Counted from the first letter of the stretch, positions 7,374 to 14,011 are shown. The stretch is 15,654 nt of DNA from DASQUK01 sp035697145 (GCA_035697145.1 DASSDL010000032.1:1-15654); one strand, 5' to 3'. The notes: generated by a model from the letters alone, not told the origin. Translations and numbers: made by a program.

Positions 7374-7391
7374 AACCAGAATTGTATTCTG
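7356..7391. promoter_or_regulatory. paired TetR-type operators over divergent promoters
   Basis: A perfect inverted repeat, CAGAAT-TGT-ATTCTG, lies at 7377-7391. A second copy, CACAATTGAGTTCTG at 7356-7370, matches 12 of its 15 bases. Their centres are 21 bp apart, two helical turns, so two dimers would bind one DNA face. The forward promoter for the dehydrogenase can be read as TTGAGT (7361-7366), 18 bases, TATTCT (7385-7390). The reverse -10 TACAAT lies inside the perfect palindrome. Binding would therefore block both directions. The adjacent TetR protein is the obvious binder, though this is inferred from position. Confidence 0.7.
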
Positions 7392-7413
7392 CCGGGGACC
7401 GGGAGGGAAACCC

Positions 7414-8715
7414 ATGGCGTGGGACTTCGAGACCGAGCCCGAGTTCCAGCGCAAGCTGGACTGGGCGAACGAGTTCGTTCGAGGGGAGGTCGAGCCGCTC
7501 GACCTGCTGTGGCCGCACGAGCAGTTCGTGCCGCTGGACGAGACGCGGCGCAAGATCGTCGACCCGCTCAAGGAGGATGTCCGGCGCCAGGATCTGTGGG
7601 CGACCCACCTGGTTCCCGAGCTCGGCGGCCAGGGCTACGGCCAGCTGAAGCTGGCGCTGCTCAACGAGATCCTGGGCCGGTCGCAGTGGGCGCCGATCGT
7701 GTTCGGCTGCCAGGCGCCGGACACCGGCAACGCCGAGATCATCGCCCATTACGGCACGCTCGAGCAGAAGGAGCGCTACCTCCAGCCATTGCTCGAGGGT
7801 GAGATGTTCTCGTGCTACTCGATGACCGAGCCGCATGCCGGCGCCGACCCCACGATGTTCAAGACCCGGGCCGTCAAGGACGGCGACGAGTGGGTCATCA
7901 ACGGCTGGAAGTACTTCTCGTCGAACGCCAAGACATCGACCTTTCTGATCGTCATGGCGGTGACGAACCCCGACGTGAGCCCGTACAAGGGCATGTCGAT
8001 GTTCCTGGTGGCGACCGACACGCCCGGTGTCAACATCGTCCGCAACGTGGGCCTGCACGGCGAGGCTCTGAACGAAGGGTCCCACGCCCTCATTCACTAC
8101 GAGGACGTACGGGTGCCGGAGGACGCGCTGCTCGGCGGCGAGGGCCAGGCTTTCGCCATCGCCCAGACCCGCCTGGGCGGCGGGCGCATCCACCACGCGA
8201 TGCGGACGATCGGCTTGGCGCAGAAGGCGCTCGACATGATGTGCGAGCGGGCGCTGAGCCGCGAGACGCAGGGCAGCCTCCTGGCCGACAAGCAGTTCGT
8301 GCAGGGCTACATCGCCGACTCGTACGCCCAGCTCGTCCAGTTCCGCCTGTTCGTGCTCTACACGGCGTGGGAGATCGACAAGTACAACGACTACAAGCGG
8401 GTCCGCAAGGACATCGCCACAGCCAAGGTCGTGATGCCGACCGTGCTGCACGACATCGCCTGGCGGGCGATGCAGGTGCACGGTGCGCTCGGCACAACCA
8501 ACGAGATGCCGTTCTTCGGAATGATCCACGGTGCCGGCGTCATGGGCCTCGCCGACGGCCCGACCGAGGTCCACAAGGTCACCGTCGCCCGCCAGGTGAT
8601 CCGGGACTACGAGCCGAGCGACGACGTGTGGCCCACCGAGTGGATCCCGAAGAGGCTGGCGGCCGCCAAGGCAAAGTTCGCCGAACACCTCGAGCACGAG
8701 GTGGGGAACCTGTGA
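7414..8715 (+). CDS. acyl-CoA dehydrogenase, ACAD10/ACAD11-like
   Basis: 433 residues covering the whole flavin-dependent acyl-CoA dehydrogenase fold. The flavin/substrate loop is 'CYSMTEPHAGADPT' (~134-147), followed by 'WVINGWKYFSSNA' and 'QVHGALG' (354-360). At the catalytic-base position of medium-chain enzymes ('YEGT') it reads 'LADGPTEVHK' (Asp381), a motif I associate with the ACAD10/11 branch. The strong GGGAGGG and ATG 7414 fix the start. The kinase gene overlaps its end by 4 bases. In mammals ACAD10/11 carry both activities in one chain, and in the Pseudomonas levulinate pathway LvaA and LvaC do so as separate proteins; both handle 4-hydroxyacyl-CoA through a 4-phospho intermediate. 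A similar role is likely here, but ordinary dehydrogenation cannot be excluded from sequence. It is probably repressed by the divergent TetR. Confidence 0.93.
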   Translation: MAWDFETEPEFQRKLDWANEFVRGEVEPLDLLWPHEQFVPLDETRRKIVDPLKEDVRRQDLWATHLVPELGGQGYGQLKLALLNEILGRSQWAPIVFGCQAPDTGNAEIIAHYGTLEQKERYLQPLLEGEMFSCYSMTEPHAGADPTMFKTRAVKDGDEWVINGWKYFSSNAKTSTFLIVMAVTNPDVSPYKGMSMFLVATDTPGVNIVRNVGLHGEALNEGSHALIHYEDVRVPEDALLGGEGQAFAIAQTRLGGGRIHHAMRTIGLAQKALDMMCERALSRETQGSLLADKQFVQGYIADSYAQLVQFRLFVLYTAWEIDKYNDYKRVRKDIATAKVVMPTVLHDIAWRAMQVHGALGTTNEMPFFGMIHGAGVMGLADGPTEVHKVTVARQVIRDYEPSDDVWPTEWIPKRLAAAKAKFAEHLEHEVGNL

Positions 8716-9731
8716 TCGATGTCGACCGGCTCGCGACGTGGATGGACGACGCCGGCCTGCCGGGCCAGGGCGAGCCGATCAAGGCCAGCCTCGTGTCTGG
8801 GGGCTCCCAGAACGAAATCTACGAGATTCGCCGCGGTGAGCTGCATGGCGCCGTCCGCATCCCCCCGCCGGCCGCGCCGGGGAACCGAGACGAGGGCATC
8901 CTCCGCGAGTGGCGCCTCATCGAGGCACTCGACGGCACCGACGTGCCGTGCACGCCGGCGCTCGGCATGTGCGCCGACCGCTCCGTACTCGGCCGCGCGT
9001 TCTACATGATGGGATTCGTCGACGGGTGGTCGCCGATGAACACCAGAGGCTGGCCGGCGCCCTTCGACACCGACCTCGAGGAGCGCAAGGGCCTCGCCTA
9101 CCAGTTGGTCGAGGGCATCGCGCTGCTCGGCAACGTCGACTGGAAGGCCCGCGGGCTGCACGACCTCGGTCGGCCCAACGGCTTCCACGACCGCCAGGTC
9201 GACCGGTGGACCGCGTTCCTCGAGCGGATCAAGGGTCGCGAGCTCCCGGGTTTCGACGAGGCGGCGGCCTGGCTGCGTGCGCACCGACCGATCGACTACA
9301 TCCCCGGTCTCATGCACGGCGACTACCAGTTCGCGAACGTCATGTTCGAGCACGGCGGGCCGGCCCGCCTCGCGGCCATCGTCGACTGGGAGATGGGCAC
9401 CGTCGGCGACCCCAAGCTCGACCTCGGCTGGGTCGTGCAGGGTTGGCCCGAGGACACGACCGCGCCCGAGGTCTCCGGGCGGGGGTACGCCGACCTATAC
9501 GGCATGCCGTCTCGGGACGAGATCGTCCAGCACTACGCCGAGGCGTCCGGCCGCCAGGTCGACGACCTCGACTACTACCTGGTGCTCGCCAGGTGGAAGC
9601 TCGGGGTCGTGCTCGAACAGGGGTACCAGCGAGCCGGTGACGACGAGAAGCTCCAGATGTTCGGGCCCATCGTCGTCGAGCTCATGAAGGGAGCGGCGGA
9701 CCTCGCCGAGACCACCGACTACGGCCGCTGA
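8712..9731 (+). CDS. APH-fold kinase, ACAD10/11 kinase-domain or LvaA-like
   Basis: 339 residues of the aminoglycoside-phosphotransferase/choline-kinase fold. The catalytic loop is 'MHGDYQFANVMF' (His202, Asp204, Asn209), followed by the metal site 'IVDWEMGTVGDPKLDLG' (Asp225, Asp233, Asp237). The N-terminal lobe has 'VSGGSQNEIYEI' and 'AVRIPP', where the usual ATP Lys is Arg, as in the 'VLRRPP' type I recall for this subfamily. It starts at GTG 8712, overlapping the dehydrogenase TGA in GTGA, with a purine-rich 'gaggtgggga' upstream, so the two are co-translated. Although the fold is shared with antibiotic kinases, the partner gene argues against drug resistance. I infer phosphorylation of a hydroxyacyl-CoA hydroxyl, giving a leaving group for the dehydrogenase-fold enzyme. 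The substrate chain length is unknown. Confidence 0.88.
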   Translation: MIDVDRLATWMDDAGLPGQGEPIKASLVSGGSQNEIYEIRRGELHGAVRIPPPAAPGNRDEGILREWRLIEALDGTDVPCTPALGMCADRSVLGRAFYMMGFVDGWSPMNTRGWPAPFDTDLEERKGLAYQLVEGIALLGNVDWKARGLHDLGRPNGFHDRQVDRWTAFLERIKGRELPGFDEAAAWLRAHRPIDYIPGLMHGDYQFANVMFEHGGPARLAAIVDWEMGTVGDPKLDLGWVVQGWPEDTTAPEVSGRGYADLYGMPSRDEIVQHYAEASGRQVDDLDYYLVLARWKLGVVLEQGYQRAGDDEKLQMFGPIVVELMKGAADLAETTDYGR

Positions 9732-9759
9732 GCGAGCGACTGCAATAGCCGCGCGGAGG

Positions 9760-9775
9760 CTAACAGTAGAGTCGA
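9760..9775 (+). promoter_or_regulatory. CTAACA-N5-GTCGA element before the double TetR gene
   Basis: CTAACA-GTA-GAGTCGA ends nine bases before ATG 9785. It shares 13 of 16 bases with the element at 11168-11183 in front of the SDR gene. TAACAG may serve as a -10 hexamer. The GTCGAC part extends to the palindrome AGTCGACT, which could be an operator half. Confidence 0.4.
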
Positions 9776-9784
9776 CTTCTGAAC

Positions 9785-11131
9785 ATGTCACGCCGCCGCA
9801 ACAACCCCGAACCTGCGACCAGCCCGCCCAGCGTCGATGACGGGCGGTCGGTGATGCGCCGCGCGCCGTTCTCCGACAACCCGCAGGTCGGGGCTCGCGG
9901 GCAGCGGACGCAGCAGCGCATCCTGGACGCCGCCCTGCGCGTCTTCGGCGAAGAGGGTTACCACCAATGCGGTATGGCCCGGATCACCAGGCTGGCCGGA
10001 TGCTCGCGGGTCTCCTTCTACCAGTACTTCTCGGGGAAGGAGGACGTGTTCCGCCACTTGACCGGGCAGGTGGCCCGTCAGCTGGGCGCATCGACCGAGA
10101 CGCTCGGGACGCTGACCCCGGACGTCGAGGGATGGACGGCTATCCGGGCATGGGTCGCACGCTACGCCGATGTCTTCGAGCGCTACCGCCCTGTCTTCCA
10201 GGCCCTCCAGGACGCGGCCGAGAGCGACGAGACGGTCGCGGGCGGGTCGGCGCGAGCGGGCGAACGGGGCGTCGCAGGGTTGCGGTCCAAGCTGGCGACG
10301 ACGACATTGCCGCCCCGCCAGCTGGACCCCGTGATCTCCCTCCTCCTCGAGGGCGTGCCGCGGGCCTTCGAGGACGCAGTCGTCCTGCGCTCCGCCGCAC
10401 CCGACGCCTACCCCGAGGCGCGGGTGGAGGACGCCGTTGCCGACGTCGTGCACCGCACGCTGTTCGGTCTCCGGGCCGGCACGAACGTGCACGCCCCCGC
10501 CCCCCGCCGGCCGCCTGCTCTCGAGTTCGGCCCCGTCATGCGGGGCGCCCTCCAACAGGACGACGTGCCGCCCGCCTTGAACGCGGCCGGTCGGCGGGCG
10601 CTCCACGCGCTCATGGAAGCGGGCCGGGACACGTTCGTGGCTCGCGGCTACCACCGCACTCGCGTCGACGACGTCGCCACCGCTGCGGGCGTATCGCACG
10701 GGGCCTTCTACCACTACTTCGAGAGCAAGGATCAGTTCGCGCACGTCCTGGCGGCGCGGGGCATTCGGAGGGTGGCAACCGCGTTCGGGGACATACCCGA
10801 CAGTGCCAGCCCAGAGGGGCCAGCGCGCAGAGCGGCGCTGCGCCGATGGCTCCGCCGTTACAACGCCGCGCACGCGACCGAGGCGGCCATGATCCGCGTC
10901 TGGGTCGACGCCCAGCTCCAGGACCCCACGCTGAGCACCGACTCGGCGGCTGCGCTCGATTGGGGCCGGCGGCGGATGGCGCGCTTCCTGGCACCACGGG
11001 AGTTCGGTGATGTCGACACCGAGGCCGTCGTCATGGTGGCGCTGTTGGGGGTGTTCGGCGCCCGTGGGCGGTCGACCCCGACGATCGACGCGGCCACTCA
11101 CATCATCGAGCAGGGGCTCCTCGGCCGGTGA
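9785..11131 (+). CDS. tandem double-TetR transcriptional regulator
   Basis: 448 residues, twice the normal TetR length, with two complete regulator units in one frame. Unit 1 has its helix-turn-helix at ~41-93 ('RTQQRILDAALRVFGEEGYH', 'ITRLAGCSRVSFYQYFSGKEDVF') and a ligand domain to ~230. A Pro-rich linker (~235-265) follows. Unit 2 has its helix-turn-helix at ~268-320 ('MEAGRDTFVARGYHRTRVDDVATAAGVSHGAFYHYFESKDQF') and a second ligand domain to the end. A single chain could act as a built-in pseudo-dimer or bind two sites. No stop or frameshift separates the units, so this is not an assembly join of two genes. The ribosome-binding site before ATG 9785 is poor; ATG 9854 is a possible later start that keeps both units. 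It follows the kinase gene by 53 bases and may control the SDR genes downstream. Confidence 0.9.
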   Translation: MSRRRNNPEPATSPPSVDDGRSVMRRAPFSDNPQVGARGQRTQQRILDAALRVFGEEGYHQCGMARITRLAGCSRVSFYQYFSGKEDVFRHLTGQVARQLGASTETLGTLTPDVEGWTAIRAWVARYADVFERYRPVFQALQDAAESDETVAGGSARAGERGVAGLRSKLATTTLPPRQLDPVISLLLEGVPRAFEDAVVLRSAAPDAYPEARVEDAVADVVHRTLFGLRAGTNVHAPAPRRPPALEFGPVMRGALQQDDVPPALNAAGRRALHALMEAGRDTFVARGYHRTRVDDVATAAGVSHGAFYHYFESKDQFAHVLAARGIRRVATAFGDIPDSASPEGPARRAALRRWLRRYNAAHATEAAMIRVWVDAQLQDPTLSTDSAAALDWGRRRMARFLAPREFGDVDTEAVVMVALLGVFGARGRSTPTIDAATHIIEQGLLGR

Positions 11132-11167
11132 ACGTCGTACCGCCCTGGGCCACAAACCACGTGTCGT

Positions 11168-11183
11168 CTAACATCCGAGTCGA
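11168..11183 (+). promoter_or_regulatory. CTAACA-N5-GTCGA element before the first SDR gene
   Basis: CTAACA-TCC-GAGTCGA lies 22 bases before GTG 11206, upstream of the AGGGGG ribosome-binding site. Read as a -10, TAACAT (11169-11174) would start transcription near 11181. The matching copy at 9760-9775 suggests shared control with the double TetR gene. Confidence 0.4.
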
Positions 11184-11205
11184 TCCAGTGAGGGGGTTGC
11201 CAACG

Positions 11206-11961
11206 GTGCGAACCGTGATCGTGGGCGCTTCGAGCGGGCTCGGGCGCTGTGTCGGAATCGGCCTCGCGCACCGGGGGGGTCGAGTGGCGCTGCTCGCCCG
11301 GAGGCGCGAGCGGCTCGAGGGCGCCGCCAAGGAGGCAGGCAACGGCGCGGTGGCGATCACCTGCGACGTCACCGACGAGGCGTCCTGCCGGTCGGCGATC
11401 GCCGACGCGGCGACCGAGCTCGGCGGCATCGACGCACTCGTCTACACGACGGGCATCGGCCCGCTGGCCCGTTTGGCGGACACCGACGCCGAGACGTGGC
11501 GGCGCGTGTTCGACACCAACGTGACGGGCGCAGCGGTCGTGACGGCCGCGGCCCTCCCCCACCTCACTGCGTCCGGCGGCACGGCCGTCTACTTCTCCTC
11601 GGTCAGCGCGTCGCTGACGCCGCCCTGGCCGGGGCTGGGCGCCTACGCGGTCAGCAAGGCGGCGCTCGACAAGCTGGTGGAGGCATTGAGGGCGGAGCAC
11701 CCGGAGATCGGCTTCACCCGGCTCACCGTCGGCGACTGCGCTGGGGGCGAGGGCGACTCGATGACCGGATTCGCCGATGGGTGGGACCCGGAGCTGGCCG
11801 CGGAGCTGCACCCGCTGTGGATGACCCGCAACCACTTGAGCGGTTCGCTGATCGACGTCGAGCACCTCGTGTCGACCGTGGACGCGCTCCTCCGGAGCGG
11901 CCCGAGCCTGTCCATGCCGTCGGTCACCGTGGCGCCGCGCCGCGCCGCCACCCCGTCCTGA
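11206..11961 (+). CDS. short-chain dehydrogenase/reductase (SDR)
   Basis: 251 residues, the classical SDR length. The cofactor loop is 'GASSGLG' (7-13). Then come the acidic 'CDVTD', Asn105 in 'DTNVTG', Ser residues in 'YFSSVSAS' (131-136) and the catalytic 'YAVSK' (Tyr147, Lys151). The usual 'NNAG' after strand 4 is 'YTTGIG', a departure at a structural motif, although catalytic residues remain. Basic residues after strand 2 ('ARRRERL') suggest NADP(H). The start is GTG 11206, nine bases after AGGGGG; the frame is open further left but lacks such a site. It probably oxidises or reduces a hydroxyl/keto group in the catabolic cluster. The substrate cannot be read from sequence. It is followed by a CoA-transferase relic and a second SDR. 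Confidence 0.87.
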   Translation: MRTVIVGASSGLGRCVGIGLAHRGGRVALLARRRERLEGAAKEAGNGAVAITCDVTDEASCRSAIADAATELGGIDALVYTTGIGPLARLADTDAETWRRVFDTNVTGAAVVTAAALPHLTASGGTAVYFSSVSASLTPPWPGLGAYAVSKAALDKLVEALRAEHPEIGFTRLTVGDCAGGEGDSMTGFADGWDPELAAELHPLWMTRNHLSGSLIDVEHLVSTVDALLRSGPSLSMPSVTVAPRRAATPS

Positions 11962-12062
11962 CCCCGGGGGAGTTCAACGAGCACGGCGACGCGATCCTCG
12001 AGAACCTCGGTCTCGACTGGGACACCATCGTGGACCTGAAGGTCCGTGGCGTCGTGGCCTGA
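11958..12062 (+). pseudogene. C-terminal relic of a CaiB/BaiF (family III) CoA-transferase
   Basis: In the +2 frame relative to the first SDR, from 11958 to the TGA at 12060-12062, the sequence reads 'PGEFNEHGDAILENLGLDW' followed by 'DTIVDLKVRGVVA'. This closely follows the usual tail of CaiB/BaiF CoA-transferases ('LGEHTDEVLxELGxxxxEIAxLRAxGVV'). Upstream of 11958 the same frame is only a shadow of the SDR, so no catalytic part remains and no start signal is seen. I infer that a CoA-transferase once lay between the two SDR genes and was deleted to its last ~34 codons. The match is by motif recall, and a chance resemblance is possible in a stretch this short. Confidence 0.5.
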
Positions 12063-12097
12063 CCACCAACCGACCGACGACCACCAGGAGCTATCAC

Positions 12098-12928
12098 ATG
12101 ACGCTGTTCGATGCGTTCAGGTATCAGCGGAAGCGGGCGCTGGTCGTGGGAGGCGCCACCGGGATGGGCGCGGCGGTCGCCGAGCTGGTCCAGGACGCCG
12201 GGGCCGAGGTGGTGGTGATGGACTACGCCGAGGTCGCGCTGCCGGGCGTCCAGGCGATTCACGTCAACCTCGCCGACAAGGCGTCGATCGACGCGGCCGT
12301 GGACGAGTGCGGTGGCGCGGTCCACGCGCTCTTCTCCTGCGCGGGGGTGGCCGACGGCACGCCGGGGATCGAGCGGATCAACTTCATCGGGCACCGCCAC
12401 CTCATCGACCGCCTGATCGCCGGCGACATGCTCCCCCGCGGCTCAGCCGTCGGAATGATCTCCTCCGCCGCCGGCTTCGGGTGGCAGGCGAACCTCGACC
12501 TCTTGCAGGAGTACCTCGACATCTCCGACTTCGACGAGGCGACGCGCTGGGCTCAGGAGCACGGCAAGGCCGACTACCTGTGGAGCAAGCTGTCGATCAG
12601 CGCGTACGTCGCCCGCGAGGCCTTCGGCTTCCTGAAGCGGGGCATCCGCATCAACGCCATCCTCCCAGGCCCCACCGACACGCCGCTGGCCCGTGCGAAC
12701 GAGGAGATGTGGCTCGGCTTCGGTGCCGACTACCGCACCGAAGTCGGCACCGACGCCTCTACGCCACTCGAGCAGGCGTACCCCCTTGCTTTCCTGTGCA
12801 GCGACGCCGCTAGGGCTGTGACGGGCATCACCATGGTGACCGACGCGGGCTACTTCAGCTCCGGGATCACCGGTTCGTTCCCGGCGGCGACGCCGGCCGT
12901 CGAGTTCCTCGCGAACACCAAGTTCTGA
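12098..12928 (+). CDS. SDR, 3-alpha-hydroxysteroid / coniferyl-alcohol dehydrogenase type
   Basis: 276 residues. The cofactor motif is 'GGATGMG' (18-24), with Asp42 after strand 2 favouring NAD. 'SCAG' (80-83) stands for NNAG, Ser122/Ser123 in 'MISSAAG' are the catalytic Ser candidates, and 'YLWSK' gives Tyr160 and Lys164. About 37 residues separate Ser from Tyr, against ~13 in ordinary SDRs. That insertion ('WQANLDLLQEYLDISDF') is typical of the 3-alpha-HSD/carbonyl reductase and coniferyl-alcohol dehydrogenase group. 'LPGPTDTPLA' and a substrate-loop tail complete the fold. AGGAG at 12086-12090 is seven bases before ATG 12098. It lies downstream of the first SDR in the same direction, so both may be one transcript. 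Steroid, aryl alcohol or lipid hydroxyl are all possible substrates. Confidence 0.88.
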   Translation: MTLFDAFRYQRKRALVVGGATGMGAAVAELVQDAGAEVVVMDYAEVALPGVQAIHVNLADKASIDAAVDECGGAVHALFSCAGVADGTPGIERINFIGHRHLIDRLIAGDMLPRGSAVGMISSAAGFGWQANLDLLQEYLDISDFDEATRWAQEHGKADYLWSKLSISAYVAREAFGFLKRGIRINAILPGPTDTPLARANEEMWLGFGADYRTEVGTDASTPLEQAYPLAFLCSDAARAVTGITMVTDAGYFSSGITGSFPAATPAVEFLANTKF

Positions 12929-12971
12929 CGCATCGCGAACGACCGTCACGGTCACCGACAGAATCCCAGCA

Positions 12972-13526
12972 CTACGGTGTGCGGCCGATGAACGCCAGCA
13001 GCTTGGTCTGGACGTCTGCGTCGTCGGGTACGTCGACGCGTGGCCCGTAGTGGCCGCTCTGGCGCAGCGCATCGTCCATCGGCAGCATGCCCTCGAGCAT
13101 CTCGGCGCACTTGTCCGGGTCCAGCGTCTCGTCCTGCCCGGTGGCCCGGGCGAGGTCCCAGCGGTGGAGGAACACGTCGCCGGTGTAGATCATGTCGATG
13201 GCCTGTTCGAGGGGCATCCTTCCGAGGTGGGGGAGCTCGTGTTCGCGTTCGGCGGCGGCCGGGTCGTCGAGCAGTGCCTGCACGGCGTCGGTCTGGGTGC
13301 GCCAGGCGCCGACCGGGTCGTCATCGACCGACGGGCCCGCGGGCAGCGTGATCCCGGCCGCCCCCTGGAGGAACGCAGGGAACCACTCGACGAGGTGGCG
13401 GACGACGTCGCGGGCGACCCAGCCTTCCGGCGGCGCGGGGTGGTCCCACGCCGCCGGAGCGGTGCCCTCGACGGTCGCCGTGAATTCGGCGGCGATGCGC
13501 CGGTGCTGGTCGGCGGGGCTGCCCAT
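12972..13526 (-). CDS. DinB/MDMPI-like protein (mycothiol-dependent maleylpyruvate isomerase fold)
   Basis: 184 residues forming a four-helix bundle of the DinB/MDMPI superfamily (TIGR03086-like). The likely metal ligands are the His in 'VVRHLVEWFPAF' and the His in 'DVFLHRWDLARATG', the HxWDLA motif being a family mark. Such proteins often use mycothiol or another thiol with a divalent metal, but most paralogues have no known substrate. ATG 13526 overlaps the SRPBCC stop by one base (TGATG), so it is the third gene of the arsR operon. The stop faces the second SDR across a 43-base convergent gap. The operon pairing is common in actinobacteria and suggests a small-molecule modification or stress role (inference). 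Confidence 0.83.
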   Translation of the reverse strand: MGSPADQHRRIAAEFTATVEGTAPAAWDHPAPPEGWVARDVVRHLVEWFPAFLQGAAGITLPAGPSVDDDPVGAWRTQTDAVQALLDDPAAAEREHELPHLGRMPLEQAIDMIYTGDVFLHRWDLARATGQDETLDPDKCAEMLEGMLPMDDALRQSGHYGPRVDVPDDADVQTKLLAFIGRTP

Positions 13527-14011
13527 CAGAGTTCGGCGACGAGGGCGTCGAGCTTGGCGTAGCCCTCCTCGACGCCGGTCTCCATGCCGCTGGCCAGCCA
13601 CTGGTCGCGGTCCTCGAAGCTGTCGACCAGCGACTGGGCGAGCAGCCGGGTGCGGCCGTCGCCGAGATCCTCGAACCGCAGTGTCTCGAGGGAGACGCCG
13701 TCGGGCTGACCGTCGAACGTGAAGGTCTGGACGATGCGGTCCTCGCCGACCTCGTGGAAGCAGCCGTGGAAGCCGTATTCCTCGCCGTCCCGCCCGGCGA
13801 CGTAGCGCCAGCGGCCGCCCGTGGTGGCATCCCAGTCGAGGATCTTGGTCTCCATCCCGTTCGGGCCGACCCAGCGGGCGAAGAGCTCGGGGTCGGTGTG
13901 CGCCCGCATCAGCTGCGCGGGTGTGGCGTCGAAGTCACGGGTCATGCGAATGATCGGCAGGGTCGGGTCGGCCTCGATCGAGACCTGGTAGCGGCCGCTG
14001 GTGGCGTTCAT
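13526..14011 (-). CDS. SRPBCC/AHSA1 domain protein
   Basis: 161 residues of the START-like SRPBCC fold, AHSA1 branch. Marks are 'IIRMTRDFDATPAQLMRAHTDPELFARWVGP' at the N-terminus, 'TGGRWRYVAGRDGEEYGFHGCFHEV' in the centre, and a C-terminal long helix 'GMETGVEEGYAKLDALVAEL'. The fold makes a hydrophobic cavity that binds small molecules; no catalytic residues can be named. ATG 14011 overlaps the ArsR stop in ATGA and AGGAG lies just upstream inside arsR, so translation is coupled. ArsR-SRPBCC pairs are widespread in actinobacteria and proteobacteria, and the SRPBCC partner may sense or act on the ligand of the regulator (inference). Confidence 0.9.
   Translation of the reverse strand: MNATSGRYQVSIEADPTLPIIRMTRDFDATPAQLMRAHTDPELFARWVGPNGMETKILDWDATTGGRWRYVAGRDGEEYGFHGCFHEVGEDRIVQTFTFDGQPDGVSLETLRFEDLGDGRTRLLAQSLVDSFEDRDQWLASGMETGVEEGYAKLDALVAEL

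Noticed and set aside
6670..8697. 675-residue open frame on the minus strand opposite the acyl-CoA dehydrogenase
   Set aside because: It is a GC-driven antisense shadow: low-complexity His/Arg/Val/Leu-rich sequence with no domain, crossing the divergent promoter and the tetR gene, while the plus-strand dehydrogenase is unmistakable.
8712..9731. Aminoglycoside resistance phosphotransferase
   Set aside because: Only the kinase fold is shared. The 4-base overlap with an ACAD10/11-like dehydrogenase points to metabolism rather than drug modification.
9788..11155. 455-residue minus-strand frame opposite the double TetR gene
   Set aside because: Composition is typical of antisense high-GC frames, with no recognisable fold; both TetR units on the plus strand are clear.
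12941..12953. GACCGT-C-ACGGTC palindrome in the convergent gap after the second SDR
   Set aside because: The usable stem is only four to five pairs once a loop is allowed, and there is no T-run, so I do not call a terminator or operator.
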